61,807 nucleotides of DNA from Spongiactinospora gelatinilytica (GCF_003236385.1 NZ_POUA01000001.1:1-61807); one strand, 5' to 3'. Counted from the first letter of the stretch, positions 25,994 to 36,193 are shown. The notes: generated from the sequence alone by a model not told the origin. Translations and numbers: made by a program.

Positions 25994-27367
25994 TCAGGGT
26001 ATGAGCAGGCCCCAGTACAGCGCCCAGGGCACGAAGGCAGCCGCGGCGGTCAGCGTGAGCGCTCGCCGGGCTCGTTCGGTACGGCGGGCGGGCCAGGTGG
26101 CGAGGGCCGTGCGTACGGCGGCGGCCACGGTGGCGACGGCGGTGAGCTGGAGTGCCAGCCAGGGGAGCGGGCGGCCGAGTACGACCGGGCCGATGAGGTA
26201 CGCGCCGGTGACGATCTGGACGCCGAGGTAGGCGAGGAAGCCGAACACCGTGGTCAGCAGGCCGATCAGGAACCAGCGGGCCGGGTGGGCCCCCGGGACC
26301 GCGCCGCGATGACCGCGCAGCCGGCGGACGACGGCCATGGCGAGGTGCCCGAGCAGGGCGGCCAGGAAGATCAGAAAAGCGGCGACCTGTAGCCCCGGGC
26401 CCTCGTACCAGGCGGTGGGTTCGCTCGGCGAGCCGCTGCTCGCGGCCTGCTGCGGTGGAGTGCCCGGCTTGTCCCGTACGGGCAGGCTCTTGATCCAGGC
26501 GGCCTCAACCTCCGCGTACCCGGCCGGGACCAGGTCCGGGCGGTCGAAGCCGTCGTCGTGGGTGCCGTTGAGATTGTGCCGTACGCCCGGAATGAAGCGG
26601 ATCGTGTGCTGGTCGTTGCCCCCGCGTTCCAGGGCCTGCCGGATGATCCGCGAACTCTCGGCGGGCATCGCCTCCCGGTCCAAAGCCCCCCACACCGCGA
26701 GCACCGGCTGGCGGACCCGTTCCCAGCTCGCCACGGGATCGTGCGCCGCCTCGGCGAACAGGCCCGCGGCCTGGGCGAACCGGATGAGCCGGTGCCGCAT
26801 GGTGGTGACGAGGGACCCCTGGACCCCGGCGTGGTCCAGCCGTTGACCGTACGCCCAGGACTGCTGCCTGGCCGGGGTCGTGCCGATCGCGCCCGCCACG
26901 ACGAGGAAGGCCACCTCGGGTGAGCGGGCGGCCGCGAGCGGGGCCACCCACGCGCCCTCGGACAGGCCCCAGATCCCGACCCGCTCGGGGTTCACCTCGG
27001 GGCGGGCCCGCAGGGCGCGTACCGCGGCGAGGGCGTCTTCGGCCAGCGTGTCGTAGTCGCGGTTCACGGTGGAGTACCCGGTGGTGCGCTTGTCGTAGAT
27101 GAGGGTGGCGATGCCGCGCCTGGCGTACGCCTCGGCCTCGTCCCGGTACTCCGCGCGGGTGACCGGCCCCGCGCCGTGGACCATGACGATGCCGGGGGCG
27201 CGACCCCGCGTCTGAGCCGGGGCCACGATGGTGCCGTGTAATGTGACACCGCCGCCTCCGGTGAAGGAGACCTCCGTTGTGGCGGCATCGGCGGGCGGCG
27301 CGGGCGGCGCGGTCAGCAGGGACGCGAGTAAGGCGACCACAACAGCCGGTTTGCATGGGAGCAGCAT
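25994..27367 (-). CDS. Exported alpha/beta hydrolase with C-terminal membrane domain
   Basis: A 457-residue protein. It has a signal peptide (VVVALLASLLTAPPAPPADA), then an alpha/beta-hydrolase domain of the dienelactone-hydrolase/BAAT type: GIVMVHGAGPVTR (oxyanion strand), GIWGLSEGAWVAPLAA with the nucleophile Ser in GLSEG (about residue 148), an Asp in VLAVWGALDRE, and His in GVRHNLNG. After a proline/serine linker come about four transmembrane helices (residues 320-457). AAAGGAGAGCAG precedes ATG 27367. The active site is probably outside the cell; the substrate is unknown. It lies downstream of the ArsR-like regulator and may be its target. Confidence 0.8.
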   Translation of the reverse strand: MLLPCKPAVVVALLASLLTAPPAPPADAATTEVSFTGGGGVTLHGTIVAPAQTRGRAPGIVMVHGAGPVTRAEYRDEAEAYARRGIATLIYDKRTTGYSTVNRDYDTLAEDALAAVRALRARPEVNPERVGIWGLSEGAWVAPLAAARSPEVAFLVVAGAIGTTPARQQSWAYGQRLDHAGVQGSLVTTMRHRLIRFAQAAGLFAEAAHDPVASWERVRQPVLAVWGALDREAMPAESSRIIRQALERGGNDQHTIRFIPGVRHNLNGTHDDGFDRPDLVPAGYAEVEAAWIKSLPVRDKPGTPPQQAASSGSPSEPTAWYEGPGLQVAAFLIFLAALLGHLAMAVVRRLRGHRGAVPGAHPARWFLIGLLTTVFGFLAYLGVQIVTGAYLIGPVVLGRPLPWLALQLTAVATVAAAVRTALATWPARRTERARRALTLTAAAAFVPWALYWGLLIP

Positions 27368-27478
27368 GAACTGCTCTCCTTTCCTGGTGGGGTTGCGCAC
27401 ACGTCGAGACACGCCCTCGGGCGTGGTGGTGCGTGATTCCTGCGCATCGGGCCGCCGAGTGCCAGCTCGGCGGCCCGA

Positions 27479-28051
27479 TCACTGATCGTCGTCGGTCGCG
27501 GGGAAGGCCAGCAGCCGGGCGACGACGGTCCGGGCCTCCGGCGGTGTGTCCTCCTCGGGCCGTTTGTACCGGTAGAGCAGCTTCACGTACTCCTCAAGGA
27601 ACTCCGCCAGCTCCGCCACCGTGAGCCGCATCGTCGAGCGGGACCAGGCCAGCGCGTCGGCCCATTCCCCCAGCTCGGCACGGGCCACCTGAAAGCGGGC
27701 GAACTGCTCCAGGTCGTCGGCGAGGTCGAGACGGCTCATCTCCTCGACCGCCGCGCGCATCTCCGGGCTCTGTTCGCTGTACGGCGGGACGCGCCGGTCG
27801 GCCGGGACGTGCCGCCACCAGCGTTCCCGGCCTTTGGCCAGCTCGGGCACCTCCTCGATGAACCCGTGCTCGGCCATCTGCCGCAGGTGGTAGCTGGTGA
27901 CCCCGGTGCTCTGGCCCAGTGCGCGAGCCAGCGTCGTGGAGTTGGCGGGCCCGTCTCTGAGCAGGCGTTCGATCCGCTGCCGCATGGGGTGGGCGAGCAG
28001 CTTCAGCGCCGCGACGTCGGTGATCTGCTGCGGCTCCGGGCGATCGGGCAT
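27479..28051 (-). CDS. ArsR-like winged-helix transcriptional regulator
   Basis: A 190-residue regulator. The N-terminal winged helix has LKLLAHPMRQRIERLLRDGP, the recognition region STGVTSYHLRQMAEHGFIEE and the wing GRERWWRHVP. The C-terminal 100 residues form a helical ligand or dimer domain with no cysteine cluster. This build is common in actinomycetes with unknown ligands. ATG 28051 is taken as the start. Three TTTGCAAA-like sites lie just upstream, so it probably represses itself and perhaps the hydrolase gene after it. Confidence 0.85.
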   Translation of the reverse strand: MPDRPEPQQITDVAALKLLAHPMRQRIERLLRDGPANSTTLARALGQSTGVTSYHLRQMAEHGFIEEVPELAKGRERWWRHVPADRRVPPYSEQSPEMRAAVEEMSRLDLADDLEQFARFQVARAELGEWADALAWSRSTMRLTVAELAEFLEEYVKLLYRYKRPEEDTPPEARTVVARLLAFPATDDDQ

Positions 28052-28065
28052 GCGAGCACCATACA

Positions 28066-28100
28066 GTTGCAAAGCACGTTTGCAAACTGTGTTTGCAAAC
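28066..28100. promoter_or_regulatory. Three phased GTTTGCAAAC-type operators before the ArsR-like gene
   Basis: GTTTGCAAAC occurs as a perfect palindrome at 28078-28087 and again at 28091-28100, with a partial copy GTTGCAAAGC at 28066-28075. Centres are 12-13 bp apart. The sites lie 15-50 bp upstream of the regulator ATG, in the promoter space after the F420 reductase-like gene. Confidence 0.7.
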
Positions 28101-28101
28101 T

Positions 28102-28719
28102 CTAGGACAGGGCCTCGCGGAGCTGGGCGGCGGTGAACCGGGTGAGGTAGGCGGGCGTACCGGGCTGGAAGCGGCGGCCCTCGGCGAGCGGGCCGGTGTC
28201 CACCACGTCGAAGCCGAAGGAGTCGATGAGCTCGGTCACCGTCTTCTTGGCGTCGGCGTCGTCGCCCGCGATGGGCAGCGCGCGGCGCTCCGGATGGTCT
28301 GCGGGCAGGCCCTCGTCGGCGAGGTCCTGGAAGTGGATGACGTTGAACGCCTTGACCACCCGGGCGTCCGGGAGGTGGGCGGCGACGAGTTCGCTGCTCG
28401 TGGTGGTGCCGTCGAGCTGCGCGTACGTCCCGTCGCGCTTCGGGTAGTAGTTGCCGACGTCGATGACGACCTTGCCCGCCGTCGGCTCCGCGGGTACGTC
28501 GCGGTAGTGGCCGAAGGGGATGGAGACCACGATGATGTCGCCCCGGGCGGCGGCCTCGGCCGAGGTCGCCGCCGTGGCGTGTGGTCCCATCCCCGCCACC
28601 AGGGCGGACAGTGTCTCGGGGCCGCGTGAGTTGCTCAGCACCACCGAGTGACCGGCGTTCACGGAAAGGCGCGCGAGCGTGGCGCCGATGCGCCCGCTGC
28701 CGATGAATCCGATGACCAT
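28102..28719 (-). CDS. NADPH-dependent F420 reductase-like oxidoreductase
   Basis: A 205-residue Rossmann protein with IGFIGSGRIGATLARL and the NADP-phosphate-binding SNSRGPETL, then VVSIPFGHYRDVP, IDVGNYYPKRDG and KAFNVIHFQDLADEG. These match the Fno/NADPH-dependent F420 oxidoreductase family (COG2085), though many members do not use F420. It lies upstream of the ArsR-like regulator on the same strand, with the operators between them. Confidence 0.82.
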   Translation of the reverse strand: MVIGFIGSGRIGATLARLSVNAGHSVVLSNSRGPETLSALVAGMGPHATAATSAEAAARGDIIVVSIPFGHYRDVPAEPTAGKVVIDVGNYYPKRDGTYAQLDGTTTSSELVAAHLPDARVVKAFNVIHFQDLADEGLPADHPERRALPIAGDDADAKKTVTELIDSFGFDVVDTGPLAEGRRFQPGTPAYLTRFTAAQLREALS

Positions 28720-28765
28720 GCCGGTGTCATACCCGCCGGCGGCCCCGCCGCCCTATACCCCCTGA

Positions 28766-29704
28766 TCAAACGGCGGGTGTGGCGGTCGAGCCGTCGGCGA
28801 CCATCAGGCCGTAGTCGCCCGGGGCCACGTTGGTCATCGACTCGCGGCCGAGCACCAGGATGCTCGGCTCGTACGGCGCGGTGAGGACTTCCAGCTCCTC
28901 GGAGGTCGCCGGGTGGACGATCCGGGCGAGCACGGTGCCCTTGGCGACGCGCTCGCCGATCCGGTCCACGCCGTACTCGCACAGCATGGTGCCGCCCATG
29001 GTGGGCCGCAGCGTGCTGAGGGTGCCGACCACGACCTGGTCGGCGGGCGGCGCGACCGGCTCGCCGGGCAGCATGCTCAGCGTGCGCAGCACGTTGAGCG
29101 TGCCGTCCAGGCCCCTGGCCAGGTACTCGTCGATGCGCTGCCCGCCGCCGCCCAGCTCGCTGACCATGCAGGCGATGCCGTGGGTGAGCGCCCAGCCGGT
29201 CGCCGAACCCGGGTACGGCGTGCCCGCGTACAGCACCCGGCACCCGTACGCCTTGGACATCTCCGCGCCCTCGTCGTGGATGTAGGCGTAGTCCACGCTG
29301 GCGAGGTTGCCGCCCGAGTGGTAGTCGATGAAGTAGTCGGCCCCGGTCAGGATCTCGCACAGCACCGCGGCGAGCTGCTCGGTCACGCTGCCGCCCCGGT
29401 CGCCGGGGAAGGTCCGGTTGAGGTTCATGCCGTCCAGCGGCGTGTTGCGGGTGAGCGCCGCGTGGGCGTACGGGTTGGCGACCGGTACCAGGACGACCGT
29501 GCCGCGCAGCGCGGCCGGGTCGATGGCGGCGACCAGCCGGCGTACGGTCTCCGCGCCCATCGGCTCGTCGCCGTGGACGCCGCCGAACATCACCATGCGC
29601 GGCCCCTCTGATGCGCCGCGCAGGGTGTGCACGGTGAGTTCCAGGCGGTGGCCGTTGGCGAGCGTCGTGACGGGTACCTGCTCCACGGTGTGTGCGGTGG
29701 TCAT
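28766..29704 (-). CDS. AstE/AspA-type M14 deacylase (succinylglutamate desuccinylase / aspartoacylase family)
   Basis: A 312-residue zinc amidohydrolase. GGVHGDEPMGAE supplies the first His and Glu zinc ligands (about residues 42-53), FIDYHSGGNL the second His (about 134-143), and RNTPLDGMNLNRTFPG the substrate Arg/Asn site. A C-terminal beta domain follows. The family removes acyl groups from N-acyl amino acids, including N-acetyl-diaminobutyrate in ectoine breakdown. The start overlaps the permease stop as ATGA. It is the last gene of the transporter operon, so it probably deacylates the imported compound. Confidence 0.85.
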   Translation of the reverse strand: MTTAHTVEQVPVTTLANGHRLELTVHTLRGASEGPRMVMFGGVHGDEPMGAETVRRLVAAIDPAALRGTVVLVPVANPYAHAALTRNTPLDGMNLNRTFPGDRGGSVTEQLAAVLCEILTGADYFIDYHSGGNLASVDYAYIHDEGAEMSKAYGCRVLYAGTPYPGSATGWALTHGIACMVSELGGGGQRIDEYLARGLDGTLNVLRTLSMLPGEPVAPPADQVVVGTLSTLRPTMGGTMLCEYGVDRIGERVAKGTVLARIVHPATSEELEVLTAPYEPSILVLGRESMTNVAPGDYGLMVADGSTATPAV

Positions 29705-31374
29705 TCGTTGTTTCCCTTCTTGGTTGCGAGAATGCCGGAGCGGAGCAGCAACAGCGCCACGAACCCGGCGATGATCAGCGCGGCCCCGATGAGCAGCGTC
29801 GAGAGGGCTGCGAGCGTCGGGTCCTGGTACTTCTGCATGTAAACGAACATCCAGACGGGGAGCGTGCTCTGGTCCGGCGCGAGCAGGAACACCGTCATGT
29901 CCACCTCGTCGAAGCTGACCACGAAGGCGAACAGCGCCGCCGCGATCAGCGCGGGCCGGACCTGCGGCAGCGTGGCCAGCCGGAACGCCCGGAACGGCGC
30001 GGCGCCGAGGTCCTTGGCGGCGGCCTCCAGGGTGGCGTCGGCCCGCATCAGCGCGGCGGTGAGCACGATCACCACGAACGGCAGCATGATCACGACGTGC
30101 GTGGCGACCAGGCCCGCCGTACCGCCGAACAGGCCGAGCCGGTGCAGGAAGATGAACCCCGCGAAGCCGAACGCGACCTTGGGGACGACGGTCGGCGACA
30201 GCACCAGCGACTGGATCACGGACCGGCCCGGCATCCGGTACCGGACCAGCGCCGTGGCCACCGCGGTGCCGATGGCGACCGTGATGACCGTCGCGATCAG
30301 CGCGACCTGGAGGCTGAGCAGCGCGGCCTCGCCCAGGCCGTCCTGCTCGAACAGGTTCGCGTACCACTTGGTGGAAAAGCCCGGCGGCGGCCAGGTGCCG
30401 AACGACACCGAGGAGAACGAGTTCACCACGATGATCGCCAGCGGCAGCAGGACGAACGCGTAGACCAGCGCGAGCCACACGCCCCAGCCGCGCACCCCGC
30501 GCGGGGCCGCGCCCGCCGCGGTCACGCCGCCCTGCTCGGCCCGCGCGGTGCGGCGTTGCAGCCAGCCGAAGATCGCCAGCGCGACCACCGCGAGGATCAG
30601 CAGGGCGTACGACGACACCGCGGCCAGCGGCCAGTCCACGTTGTTGACGTTGTCGTAGATGTCGGTGGCCAGTACGTTGACCCGGCCGCCGCCGAGCAGG
30701 CTGGGCGTGGCGAACGAGCTGATCGACAGCGCGAACACCAGTTGCGCCCCGGCGAGCAGCCCCGGCGCGGTCAGCGGCAGCGTCACCTTGACGAACCGCC
30801 GCAGCGACCCCGCGCCGAGGTCGCCCGCCGCCTCGTCCAGCGCCGGATCGAGCTGGCCGAGCGAACTCAGGATCGGGAAGACCATGAACGGCAGCAGGAT
30901 GTGGACCAGCGCGATCACGACCGAACTGCGCTGGTAGAGCAGTTCCACCGGGCCGAGCCCGAACCCGCCCAGCACGCCGTTCAGCAGGCCGCTGTCGCCG
31001 AGCACCAGCTCCCAGCCGTAGGTGCGGGCGACCACGCTGGTCAGCAGCGGCGCGAAGATCACGAAAAGTCCGGCATAGCGCCATCCGGGACGGCGGATGC
31101 GGTGCAGCGCGAGAGCCGTGGGGTAGCCGACCAGCGCGGCCACGACCGTGCTGAGCAGCCCGAGCCGGACCGTCTCGGTCACCACACCCCAGTGGTAGCC
31201 GCTGGTCAGGAACTCCGCCCAGGTCGCGATCGTGCCGGGGATGTCCGCGCCGCCGGGGACGTACTCGTGGAAGCTGTACTCGAGCAGGGTCAGCATCGCC
31301 CCGACGAATACGGCGGCCAGCACGACCAGGCTGGGGGCGGCGAGGAGGTATGCCGAGCGGTGCCGGCGTAGCAT
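29701..31374 (-). CDS. Fused PotB-PotC-type ABC permease
   Basis: A 557-residue permease holding two complete binding-protein-dependent transport domains, normally two genes. Half one (about 1-285) starts YLLAAPSLVVLAAVFVGAML and carries the EAA loop EAAGDLGAGSLRRFVKVTLP. Half two (about 295-557) starts WGVWLALVYAFVLLPLAIIV and has AAAKDLGAAPFRAFRLATLP. The joint is a short polar linker (RRTARAEQGGVTAAGAAPRG). No stop or ribosome site separates the halves, so a single polypeptide is expected. It works with the ATPase and lipoprotein of this operon in polyamine-like uptake. Confidence 0.9.
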   Translation of the reverse strand: MLRRHRSAYLLAAPSLVVLAAVFVGAMLTLLEYSFHEYVPGGADIPGTIATWAEFLTSGYHWGVVTETVRLGLLSTVVAALVGYPTALALHRIRRPGWRYAGLFVIFAPLLTSVVARTYGWELVLGDSGLLNGVLGGFGLGPVELLYQRSSVVIALVHILLPFMVFPILSSLGQLDPALDEAAGDLGAGSLRRFVKVTLPLTAPGLLAGAQLVFALSISSFATPSLLGGGRVNVLATDIYDNVNNVDWPLAAVSSYALLILAVVALAIFGWLQRRTARAEQGGVTAAGAAPRGVRGWGVWLALVYAFVLLPLAIIVVNSFSSVSFGTWPPPGFSTKWYANLFEQDGLGEAALLSLQVALIATVITVAIGTAVATALVRYRMPGRSVIQSLVLSPTVVPKVAFGFAGFIFLHRLGLFGGTAGLVATHVVIMLPFVVIVLTAALMRADATLEAAAKDLGAAPFRAFRLATLPQVRPALIAAALFAFVVSFDEVDMTVFLLAPDQSTLPVWMFVYMQKYQDPTLAALSTLLIGAALIIAGFVALLLLRSGILATKKGNNE

Positions 31375-31390
31375 CGGCGGATTCTCCCTA

Positions 31391-31482
31391 GATGCGGGGT
31401 TCAGGTGCGGGGTTCAGGTGCGGGGTTCAGGTGCGGGGGTCAGGTGCGGGGGTCAGATACGCGAGGCTCAGATACGCGAAGC
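31391..31482. repeat. 13-bp tandem repeat plus duplicated stop-codon segment
   Basis: Five tandem copies of GGTGCGGGGTTCA (the first and last two with one or two changes) fill 31391-31455. They are followed by a 15-bp block GATACGCGAGGCTCA repeated as GATACGCGAAGC, which contains the end of the binding-protein gene. In coding direction the last codons Ser-Arg-Ile-stop are copied directly after the true stop. The array separates the lipoprotein and permease genes. Confidence 0.85.
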
Positions 31483-32574
31483 GATGTCGGTTTCCCAGCG
31501 CTTCTGCCACTGGGCGTTGTTGCGCCCCACGATCGCGTAGTCGATGTCCTGGAAGGCGTCCGTGGTGGACTTCTGGAACGCCGGCAGGTCCTTGAGCTTG
31601 GCCGGCAGCGGCGCCTTGACGTTGGCCGGGGCCTCGACGCTGACCTCGGCCCAGCGGGCGCACCACTTGGGGGAGATCATCTCGTTGATCATGTCGTGTA
31701 CGACTTCGAGCTGCTGCGGCGTCGAGCCCTGCACGGCCTGCATGTAGATCGGCAGCGGAATCGCGCCCTCCGACGGCACGACGTACGTCAGCGGGGCCCC
31801 CGAGTTGATCCACTGCTGCCCGGTGCCCGCGAAGTACGCGGTCATCGGGGCGGTGCCGTTGCTCAGCACGTTGAGGTACTGCGGGTTGGACTCCACCAGC
31901 AGCCGGATCTGCTTGGCCTCCCGTTCCCACAGGTCCCAGCCGGGTTCCATGTTGTCAAGCCCGCCCCCGTTGAGCTTGGCGGCCATGTAGACCGCGTACC
32001 ACGGGAACCCGAAGAACGACACTTTGCCCTGGTAGGCGTGGTCCCACAGGGCCGCCCAGGAGGTGGGCGCCTTGCTGATCTTGTCCTTGTTGTAGACCAG
32101 GCCGAACTGGTCGACGCCGATGCCGATGCCGTGCCCGTCCTCGCGCTGGAACCGCGGGTCGATGTCGGCGGAGTTGGACATCGCGGAGTAGTCCAGCTTG
32201 GCCCACATCTTGTCGTCGATGCCCTGCACCGAGGTCTGCGCGTTGAAGAAGCCGAAGTTGACCAGCGGCTGGTCCGGCGACGCCTTCTGCTGGGCCAGCA
32301 TCCGGGTGTAGCCGACCGAGTTGGACTGCTCGTAGATCTCGACCTGGACGTTGGGGTGCGCCTGCTCGTACTCCTTGGCGAATTCCTTGGGCATCTTGCC
32401 CAGGTCGCCGCCGAGGAAGGCGAACATCGTCACCTTGACCTTGCCGCCCGCCCCGGTCGATCCGGTGGACGGTTCCGGCCGCACACCGCCGCACGCCGCG
32501 GTGGCGAGCGCGAGTCCCGCGGCGCCGGCCGCGCCGGTGAGCAGCCGCCGACGTGAAATGGAACGTTCCGGCAT
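31468..32574 (-). CDS. PotD-like ABC transporter substrate-binding lipoprotein
   Basis: A 368-residue binding protein. The N-terminus has a twin-arginine-like SISRRRLLTGAAGAAGLAL and a lipobox ATAAC with the lipid Cys at about residue 29. The mature part (VTMFAFLGGDLGKMPKEFAK, VDQFGLVYNKDKISKAPTSW) resembles spermidine/putrescine-type binding proteins. GGAGG lies 5-9 bases before ATG 32574; ATG 32586 is in frame but has no ribosome site. The ligand is inferred from the operon to be a cationic or amide compound and is not proven. Confidence 0.88.
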   Translation of the reverse strand: MPERSISRRRLLTGAAGAAGLALATAACGGVRPEPSTGSTGAGGKVKVTMFAFLGGDLGKMPKEFAKEYEQAHPNVQVEIYEQSNSVGYTRMLAQQKASPDQPLVNFGFFNAQTSVQGIDDKMWAKLDYSAMSNSADIDPRFQREDGHGIGIGVDQFGLVYNKDKISKAPTSWAALWDHAYQGKVSFFGFPWYAVYMAAKLNGGGLDNMEPGWDLWEREAKQIRLLVESNPQYLNVLSNGTAPMTAYFAGTGQQWINSGAPLTYVVPSEGAIPLPIYMQAVQGSTPQQLEVVHDMINEMISPKWCARWAEVSVEAPANVKAPLPAKLKDLPAFQKSTTDAFQDIDYAIVGRNNAQWQKRWETDIASRI

Positions 32575-32596
32575 CACTGCCTCCATAGCCTTTTGT

Positions 32597-33642
<1,046 letters not shown>

Positions 33643-33646
<4 letters not shown>

Positions 33647-34947
33647 GTTTCACGCTCCATCGTGGCGAACGCCTCGGCGGCCGCGCCGAGCAGCAGGTCC
33701 ACGTCGTCCTCGGTGTGCGCGGTGGACAGGGCCGCGTGCAGCAGCGGCTTGGCGGGCAGCAGTACGCCGTGCTCGCGCGCGGTCTTGTGCAGGATCGCGT
33801 ACCGGCGGGCGTCGCTTGCCATCGCGGTCCGGTAGCCGGTGGCCGGGGCGGGCAGGAAGTACGGCTGGAAGTGGCCGCCGGCCCCCGCGAGCACGACCGG
33901 GATGCCGTGCCGCCCGGCCAGCTCGCCGAAGCCCTCGCGCAGCCGCTCGCCCAGCTTGTCCAGGTAGCCCTGGGCGGTGCCGTCGGCCAGCAGCGGCAGC
34001 GCGGCAGCGGTGGCGGCGACGGCGGTGCCGTGCCCGTTGTAGGTGCCGACCCAGCCGACCGGGCCGCCCGCGCTGGGGTCGGTGGCGGCCATCAGCTCGG
34101 CTGCGCCCTCCACGGCGGCGATCGGGTAGCCGTTGGCGAGCGCCTTGCCGTACGTGGTGAGGTCCGGCACGATCCCGTACACCTGACGGGCCCCGCCGGG
34201 CGCGAGCCGGAACCCGGTCAGCAGCTCGTCGAAGATCAGCACGATGCCCAGCTCGGTGGTGAGCGCGCGGAGCATGGCCAGGTACTCGGCGGTGGCCGGG
34301 ATGAAGCCGATGTCGATCAGTACCGGCTCGACCACGACCGCGGCCAGTTCGGCGGCGTGCTCGCGGAGCAGGCGTTCGGTGGCGTCCAGGTCGTTGTAGG
34401 GCAGCACGACGGTGTCGGCCGCGACCTTCGACAATCCGGCCGAACTGGGCGGGGCCGCCGGTCGTTCGGCCGGTCCGACCTGCTCGGCGGTCGCCCAGGT
34501 CGAGACCCAAAGCGGATCAAACCACCCGTGGTAGGAACCCTCCGCCTTGGCGACCTTCTCCCGGCCGGTCCGGTGCCGGGCGATGGCGAGCGCGTGCATC
34601 AGCGCCTCGGTGCCGGTGTTGGCGAACCTGACCTTGCCGAAGTCGGGGATGATCCGCGCCATCAGCTCGGCCGCGACCACCGCGGCCTCGGTCTCCACGC
34701 CGGTGGTCAGGCCGCTGCGCACGGCGGCGCACACGGCGTCGTCCACCTGCGGGTGCGCGTGGCCGAGCAGCACCGAACCGTTGCCCATGGTGCAGTCCAG
34801 GTAGCGGTTGCCCTCCACGTCCCACAGGTGGGCACCCTCGGCGCGGGCGAAGTAGGTGGGGTGCGGCGCCTGGAAGCGGGTGTTGGAGTGCACTCCGCCG
34901 GGGACGTGCCTGGTGGCTCGCTGGTAGAGCGCACGCGAGCTGATCAC
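33643..34947 (-). CDS. Class III aminotransferase, glutamate-1-semialdehyde aminomutase-like
   Basis: A 434-residue PLP enzyme beginning SSRALYQRATRHVPGGVHSN. It has SYHGWFD, the cofactor Asp in LIFDELLTGFR, and the Schiff-base Lys in TTYGKALANGYP (about residue 269). The GSA-aminomutase-like branch includes many catabolic transaminases. CAGGAG before GTG 34947 sets the start. Being between an IclR regulator and transporter genes, it is more likely catabolic (amine or diamino-acid transamination) than a hemL for heme. Confidence 0.87.
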
Positions 34948-34990
34948 GGGTGGGTTCTCCTGTTCATGTGGTGGTGGCGGGTCATGGTGC

Positions 34991-35764
34991 TCAAGGGGTG
35001 TCCAGGGACAGCCGCGCCGCCTCGGCGAGCAGCGTCGGCACGCAGGCCGTGGCGTTCTCCCTGGTGAAACGGGCGGCGGGGCCGGCGATCGAGATCGCGC
35101 CGACGGCGTGCCCGGCCCGGTCGAGCAGCGCGGTGGCGCGGCAGCGCAACCCCACGGCGTAGCTCTCCTCGTCGATCGCATAGCCGTCGGCCGTGGCGGC
35201 GGCCAGCTCGGCGTGCAGGGCGGCGAGCGTACCCTCCGCGTCGCCGTCGCCCACCGCCGCCGCCACCAGCGCGAGCCGCCGCTCGGCGGGCAGCCGGGAC
35301 AGCACCGCCTTGCCCATGGCCGAGGTGTGCGGGGTGATGATGTCGCCGATCCTGGCCACGGCGCGCAGCGAGTGGTCCGGTTCCATCCTGGACACCAGTA
35401 CGATCTGGTCGCCGACCAGCACCCCCGCGCTGACACTCTCGCCGGTCGCCTCCGACAGCGTCTCGACGGCGTCCTTCAGCCGGTCTGTACCGTGGACCTG
35501 GTCGAGCGTACGCACCGCCATGTGCAGCAGGCGGGGGCCGGGGGCGTAGCCGCTCTTGCCGAGCTGGATCAGCATGCCCCGCTCGACCAGCAGGGACAAC
35601 AGGCGGGACGCGGTGGACATCGGCACACCGGCGGCGGTGGCGATCTCACCGAGTTGCAGCGGGACGCGTTCGTGGGTGACGGCCACGTCCATCACGTCCA
35701 GCAGCCTGGCGAGGTAGCTGGTACGCGACTCATTCCCACTGAGTGGAAGCGGGGTTGCATTCAT
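34991..35764 (-). CDS. IclR-family transcriptional regulator
   Basis: A 257-residue IclR regulator. The winged helix (about 15-80) has LQLGEIATAAGVPMSTASRL then LSLLVERGMLIQLGKSGYAP. The effector domain has GDIITPHTSAMGKAVLSRLP and YAVGLRCRATALLDRAGHAV then GAISIAGP. It is the first gene of the minus-strand operon, 43 bp before the aminotransferase, and very likely controls it. The first codons and upstream DNA hold imperfect dyads around TTCCCACT/AGTGGAA (35733-35748) and TTGGGAAGCC that could be its operator. Confidence 0.9.
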   Translation of the reverse strand: MNATPLPLSGNESRTSYLARLLDVMDVAVTHERVPLQLGEIATAAGVPMSTASRLLSLLVERGMLIQLGKSGYAPGPRLLHMAVRTLDQVHGTDRLKDAVETLSEATGESVSAGVLVGDQIVLVSRMEPDHSLRAVARIGDIITPHTSAMGKAVLSRLPAERRLALVAAAVGDGDAEGTLAALHAELAAATADGYAIDEESYAVGLRCRATALLDRAGHAVGAISIAGPAARFTRENATACVPTLLAEAARLSLDTP

Positions 35765-35884
35765 TGGGAAGCCACCCTAGGAAGGGCATGTATCGGGTGT
35801 CAACGGTTCCGGCCCAACCAAAACCTCCCGAAGCAGACGTTTTACCTGCTGAGATCCCCCGCACCCGTGGTTTTCGGCCCCTAC

Positions 35885-35962
35885 GCCCCGCCGCCTCTAC
35901 CGGAAAGGCCGCGCTACGCGCCAAACCCCGCCTCCGGCGGGAGGCGCGCTGCCGCGCGCCCA
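35885..35962. repeat. GC-rich hairpin repeats, second cluster
   Basis: GGCCGCGCTACGCGCC, CCCCGCCTCCGGCGGG and GGCGCGCTGCCGCGCGCC follow one another, using the same words as the cluster at 21912-22108. They run up to the start of the small gene at 35963. Confidence 0.65.
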
Positions 35963-36193
35963 ATGGGCCTGACCCCGGGCGAACGCGTTCACCTCGCCGC
36001 GATGGAGACCACCTTCCCCGGCTGGCACCTCGTCGTGCGCGACGGCTGGTGGTGGGCCACCAAGCGGGTCCCGCCGACCTCGGAGCAGAAGGCGGCGGGG
36101 GTCTTGCACGATTTCGCCCGGCAGGGCCCCTACGAACCGGTGGCCGCGCTGACCGTCCAACTCGGCATCCTGGCCCGGATGGGAGCCGCCTGA
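35963..36193 (+). CDS. Small protein of unknown function, possibly 5'-truncated
   Basis: A 76-residue frame reading MGLTPGERVHLAAMETTFPG and WHLVVRDGWWWATKRVPP, resembling small conserved actinomycete proteins often found near HTH regulators. The last 30 residues are helical. The hairpin repeats run directly into the start and no good ribosome site is present, so the original 5' end may have been replaced. The function is unknown. Confidence 0.5.
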   Translation: MGLTPGERVHLAAMETTFPGWHLVVRDGWWWATKRVPPTSEQKAAGVLHDFARQGPYEPVAALTVQLGILARMGAA

